Positions 5,692 to 8,389 of a DNA stretch of 8,389 nucleotides are shown here, piece after piece. The notes beneath the pieces are model-generated. The model was not told the DNA's origin, ran no database searches, and saw only the letters and a program-made list of their open reading frames with translations. The translations under genes and the position numbers were made by a program. Positions within the stretch are counted from its first letter, which is position 1. The number at the start of each line of letters is the position of its first letter. Source of the stretch: Candidatus Eiseniibacteriota bacterium (lineage in GTDB: Bacteria > Arandabacterota > Arandabacteria > JAGLYR01); the NCBI GenBank assembly GCA_023132135.1, contig JAGLYR010000071.1:1-8389 (forward strand), read 5' to 3'.

Positions 5692-8283
5692 ATGCGACGA
5701 GCTGTGCTCGCAATCCTCTTCTCCACGATACTGCTGCCGGTTCCGGGGATCGGCCAGTGCGACCTCGACTTCGACGCGGCGAGAACCTATCCCGTCGGCG
5801 CGCGCCCCTTCTCTGTGGCCAGGGGCGACTTCAACAGCGACGGGATCGATGACCTAGCCACCGCCAACCACGACGACGCCGGCGTCACGATTCTCCTGGG
5901 GCGTGGTTCGGCCGGCGTGGGCGAGGGAGGTTTCACACCCTTCGCAACCTACTCCACCGCGGATGGACCTCGCTACATCCTGACCGCCGACTTCGATGAA
6001 AACGGGATCCTCGACCTGGCCGTGACCCATAACTTCGACGACGTGGTATCGATCCTCCTCGGAAACGGCTCGGGCGGAAACGGCGACGGCACATTCCAGC
6101 CGCCCGTCCACTACCCCGTGGCGGCCGGGCCCACATGGCTCGCCGCAGGGGATTTTAACGCGGACGACATCCTGGATCTGGTCTCAGCGGACCTGTTCAG
6201 CGGATTCATTTCGGTTCTCATCGGCAGCGGGTCCTCCGGAGTGGGCGACGGCACATTCCAGCCCAGGGTCGACTACCCGGCCGGGGCCAGTCCCAATTCC
6301 GTGACCGCGGCGGACTTCGACAGCGACGGGATCCTCGATCTGGCAGTCGCGGACATGGTGGACGACGACGTCCTCATCTTCCTGGGCAATGGATCCAGCG
6401 GTCAGGGCGACGGGACCTTCAGCCTCTTCGGGAGCTACGACACACCCAACGGCACGGCCTGCGTAATCACGGGGGATTTCGACCGCGACGGCATTACGGA
6501 CATCGGGGCATCCAACTACTTCGACGACACCGTGTCCATCCTCATCGGCAACGGCTCCGAGGGCGCCGGGGACGGGACTTTCCAGACGCCCCTGAACTAC
6601 CCCGCCGGCTGCGGACCGCCGGCGATGACCTCCGGCTATCTGAACGACGATCTCATTCTGGACCTGGCCGTCATCAACTACCACGACGACGCCGTGTCCA
6701 TCCTCTTCGGAAGCGGTGACGGCAGTTTCCAGGACCCCGTTCCCTACCCGGTGGGGGACGGGCCGGAGCTGGTCCGGACAGGGGATTACAACGAGGACGG
6801 GGTTCAGGATCTGGCCGTGGTGGGCGCCTGGAGCAACGACGTCACAATCCTGATTGGCCGGCCCGAAAACGATGGAACATTCACAGCCGCCGCCCAGCGC
6901 AGCGCGGGCGGCAGTCCCATGGACATCATTGCAGCCGATTTCAATGAAGACGGATTCATGGATCTCGCGGTGGCGGATTCTTTGATGAACAGGGTGCGAA
7001 TCCTGATCAACGACGCGACAACCGGCGCTTCCTTCCTGCCCAGGACCGGCTACGCCGCCGGAGCTTCTCCCGTGGCCCTGGTTGCCGGGGATTTCGACGA
7101 AGACGGCATCCTGGACCTCGCGCTGGCGGACTACATCGGTGATGCCGTCTCTATTCTCATTGGAAACGGCTCGGCCGGAATCGGAGACGGCACGTTTCAG
7201 CCGCCCGCCGGGTACGTTGCGGGGAATCGTCCCCGCGGGCTCGTCACCTGTGATTTCGACGAGGATGGAATCCTAGACCTCGCGGTCGCCACGCGCCTGG
7301 GCCAGGGCGTATCTGTTCTCCGGGGCAACGGCACCGGCGGCGTGGGCGACGGGACCTTCGCGGCGTTCCTCGACTACTCCGTGGGCCTCGAGTGCGTGGA
7401 TCTTGCGGCCGGCGATTTCAACGAAGACGACATCCTCGATCTGGCCGTTGCCACCCGAGGAAGCGGAGGAATTGCCATCCTCGTCGGAAATGGACTGGGC
7501 GGTGTGGGCGATGGGACCTTCGGATCCCCCACCTGGTTCCCGGCAGGATCCGGACCGGCTTCCGTTCTGGCCGCACTGCTGGACGGCGACGACACACTGG
7601 ATCTGGCGGTAGCCTGTGAGACGGCCGACAGCCTCGTTGTCCTGGTGGGCAACGGCGACGGCACGTTCCAGCCCCCGCTGGGGATCGGGGTAGTGGGAGA
7701 ACCCCGCGGAGCATGCGCCGCCGATCTGGACAACGACGGACATCCAGACCTGGTCACTGCAAACAGGGGCGCCTCCAGCCTGTCAATCCTGCAGGCCGAC
7801 TCCACCCTCCGCTACCTGGACTATTCCCACTGGGCGAATCTGGGCGCAGGCGAGTATCCGGCGGCTGTGATCGCGTGCGACCTCAATCACGATGATCTCC
7901 CGGACCTGATCACAGCGGACGAGGGGTCGGGAACTGTGTCGATTGTCCTCAATGCATCGGACTGCGGGACCACGCTCGTCGCCGGCGGCGGAACTCCGGA
8001 TGACGGCTCGCTGGAACCGCTCCACATCCGTCCGAACCCCTTCCGCCATGGTACGCATCTCACGTTCTCCGTTCCGTCGCGGGAGGTCTGCACCGTCTCG
8101 ATCTTCGACGTGACCGGGAGGCGCGTCCGGCAGCTGATGGAAGAATCTCTGGACCCCGGTGTGCACGAAGTCTCATGGGACGGGTGCAACAACCGGGGCG
8201 GAAGGGTGTCTCCCGGCATCTACTTCTGCCGCGTCTCGGCGGGGCCGAACACCCGCGTTGCAAAGCTGGCCGTCATCCGATAG
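5692..8283 (+). CDS. Secreted FG-GAP/VCBS beta-propeller protein with C-terminal FlgD-like sorting domain
   Basis: Predicted exported protein of 863 residues. MRR followed by a hydrophobic stretch (4-18) and P-G-I-G (18-21) forms a signal peptide, with cleavage likely after G21; Cys23 is preceded by Gln, so a lipobox is unlikely. Residues 45-755 hold 14 blades of 49-54 residues, most with a calcium-type loop such as [13 protein letters not shown] and a turn such as [15 protein letters not shown]. Blade starts are 45, 99, 153, 207, 261, 315, 364, 415, 466, 520, 574, 628, 677 and 729. After a Gly-rich linker (764-772), residues 777-863 form a small Ig-like domain with RPNPFRHG (780-787), [12 protein letters not shown] (804-815), [11 protein letters not shown] (827-837) and SPGIYFCRV (840-848), as in FlgD-like/T9SS type A sorting tails. 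FG-GAP propellers often bind ligands, carbohydrate or other proteins, but no catalytic domain is visible. Function is probably adhesion or surface binding. It has its own promoter. Confidence 0.9.
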   Translation: MRRAVLAILFSTILLPVPGIGQCDLDFDAARTYPVGARPFSVARGDFNSDGIDDLATANHDDAGVTILLGRGSAGVGEGGFTPFATYSTADGPRYILTADFDENGILDLAVTHNFDDVVSILLGNGSGGNGDGTFQPPVHYPVAAGPTWLAAGDFNADDILDLVSADLFSGFISVLIGSGSSGVGDGTFQPRVDYPAGASPNSVTAADFDSDGILDLAVADMVDDDVLIFLGNGSSGQGDGTFSLFGSYDTPNGTACVITGDFDRDGITDIGASNYFDDTVSILIGNGSEGAGDGTFQTPLNYPAGCGPPAMTSGYLNDDLILDLAVINYHDDAVSILFGSGDGSFQDPVPYPVGDGPELVRTGDYNEDGVQDLAVVGAWSNDVTILIGRPENDGTFTAAAQRSAGGSPMDIIAADFNEDGFMDLAVADSLMNRVRILINDATTGASFLPRTGYAAGASPVALVAGDFDEDGILDLALADYIGDAVSILIGNGSAGIGDGTFQPPAGYVAGNRPRGLVTCDFDEDGILDLAVATRLGQGVSVLRGNGTGGVGDGTFAAFLDYSVGLECVDLAAGDFNEDDILDLAVATRGSGGIAILVGNGLGGVGDGTFGSPTWFPAGSGPASVLAALLDGDDTLDLAVACETADSLVVLVGNGDGTFQPPLGIGVVGEPRGACAADLDNDGHPDLVTANRGASSLSILQADSTLRYLDYSHWANLGAGEYPAAVIACDLNHDDLPDLITADEGSGTVSIVLNASDCGTTLVAGGGTPDDGSLEPLHIRPNPFRHGTHLTFSVPSREVCTVSIFDVTGRRVRQLMEESLDPGVHEVSWDGCNNRGGRVSPGIYFCRVSAGPNTRVAKLAVIR
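5824..7956 (+). repeat. Fourteen tandem FG-GAP blades (about 162-base period)
   Basis: Blades 1-5 and 9-11 are each exactly 54 codons long; blades 6 and 12 are 49, and blades 7, 8 and 13 are 51-52. Acidic loops of the D-x-D/N-x-D-G-x-x-D-L type are well kept in blades 1, 2, 4, 5, 7-10 and 13, partly altered in 3, 11 and 14 (Asp for Gly), and degenerate in 6 and 12. Fourteen blades would suit two seven-bladed propellers, the integrin-type architecture for FG-GAP repeats. Confidence 0.85.
6082..6263 (+). repeat. Identical 20-base segments one blade apart
   Basis: GGCGACGGCACATTCCAGCC occurs at 6082-6101 and again at 6244-6263, exactly 162 bases (54 codons) apart. It encodes the GDGTFQP turn of blades 2 and 3. 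Close variants recur in other blades, for example near 7186-7205. Identity including synonymous positions suggests fairly recent blade duplication or gene conversion. Confidence 0.7.
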
Positions 8284-8389
8284 CCTGCGACGTGGCGAGT
8301 GCGAGAGTGTGCAACAGGGGTGGGCGTTGTCGCTCTTCCCCCCGGGTTCCACTTCGTTCCATAAGGTCTAGCATTGAGCCGCCCCCTCC
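8284..8389. other. Noncoding tail of the window
   Basis: After the FG-GAP stop codon there is no convincing gene, no strong hairpin with a T run, and no clear promoter. A run of six C (8338-8343) and a weak -10-like TAGCAT (8369-8374) are present, but the latter has no good -35 partner. The next gene presumably starts beyond the window. Confidence 0.4.

Noticed and set aside
5752-5763. Lipoprotein signal at Cys23 of the FG-GAP protein
   Set aside because: The residues before Cys are G-I-G-Q; a lipobox needs a small residue at -1. Ordinary signal peptidase I cleavage after G21 fits better.
6184-7743. Several minus-strand open frames within the FG-GAP gene (for example 6184-6684 and 7273-7743)
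   Set aside because: They mirror the repeat structure of the sense gene, have no recognisable domain, and are explained by codon bias in the repeats.
5824-7956. CRISPR array or noncoding tandem repeat
   Set aside because: The period is a multiple of three, all units stay in one open frame, and the units encode FG-GAP blades; there are no short identical repeats with unique spacers.
8347-8374. Promoter at the end of the window (TTCCAC, 16 bases, TAGCAT)
   Set aside because: The -35 box matches only half the consensus, and no downstream gene is visible to support it.

Overview
The window is a GC-rich, densely packed stretch of bacterial chromosome with all five recognisable genes on the + strand. 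The organism is probably an uncultured Gram-negative-type bacterium. It has a GT9 heptosyltransferase-like enzyme, which is typical of LPS or cell-surface glycan assembly. It also has a secreted FG-GAP/VCBS repeat protein ending in a PNPF-type FlgD-like/sorting domain, a combination common in the FCB superphylum and in candidate phyla such as Eisenbacteria, Latescibacteria and Krumholzibacteria. The phylum is an inference from gene style only; there is no rRNA or other marker here.

Layout: (1) 45-1229, a family 4 glycosyltransferase. (2) 1208-2329, a family 9 (ADP-heptose:LPS heptosyltransferase-like) enzyme, overlapping the first gene by 22 bases with its ribosome site inside it. (3) A 75-base gap with a possible promoter. 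(4) 2405-3625, a second family 4 glycosyltransferase resembling the sugar transferases linked to EpsH/PEP-CTERM exopolysaccharide systems; it seems to start at a GTG without a ribosome site. (5) 3612-5579, a five-helix membrane protein with an extracytoplasmic sulfatase/alkaline-phosphatase-fold domain whose nucleophile position is threonine, overlapping the previous gene by 14 bases. (6) 5580-5691, a regulatory gap holding a good sigma70-type promoter with a run of seven C in its spacer and a 12-bp stem-loop at the predicted 5' end of the transcript. (7) 5692-8283, a secreted protein of 14 FG-GAP blades plus a C-terminal FlgD-like domain. (8) 8284-8389, noncoding.

How they may work together: the first four genes look like part of a surface polysaccharide or LPS-type glycan locus that continues upstream. 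Three cytoplasmic glycosyltransferases build the glycan. The membrane phosphatase-fold enzyme has the topology and active-site pattern of LtaS/EptA-like phospho-group transferases and may decorate the glycan or lipid outside the inner membrane. The FG-GAP protein has its own promoter and is probably a separate transcription unit for a cell-surface or secreted beta-propeller protein. No mobile element, CRISPR array, tRNA or rRNA is visible. The most interesting points are the threonine-type 'sulfatase', the organisation of the propeller repeats, and the promoter and 5' leader of the propeller gene.
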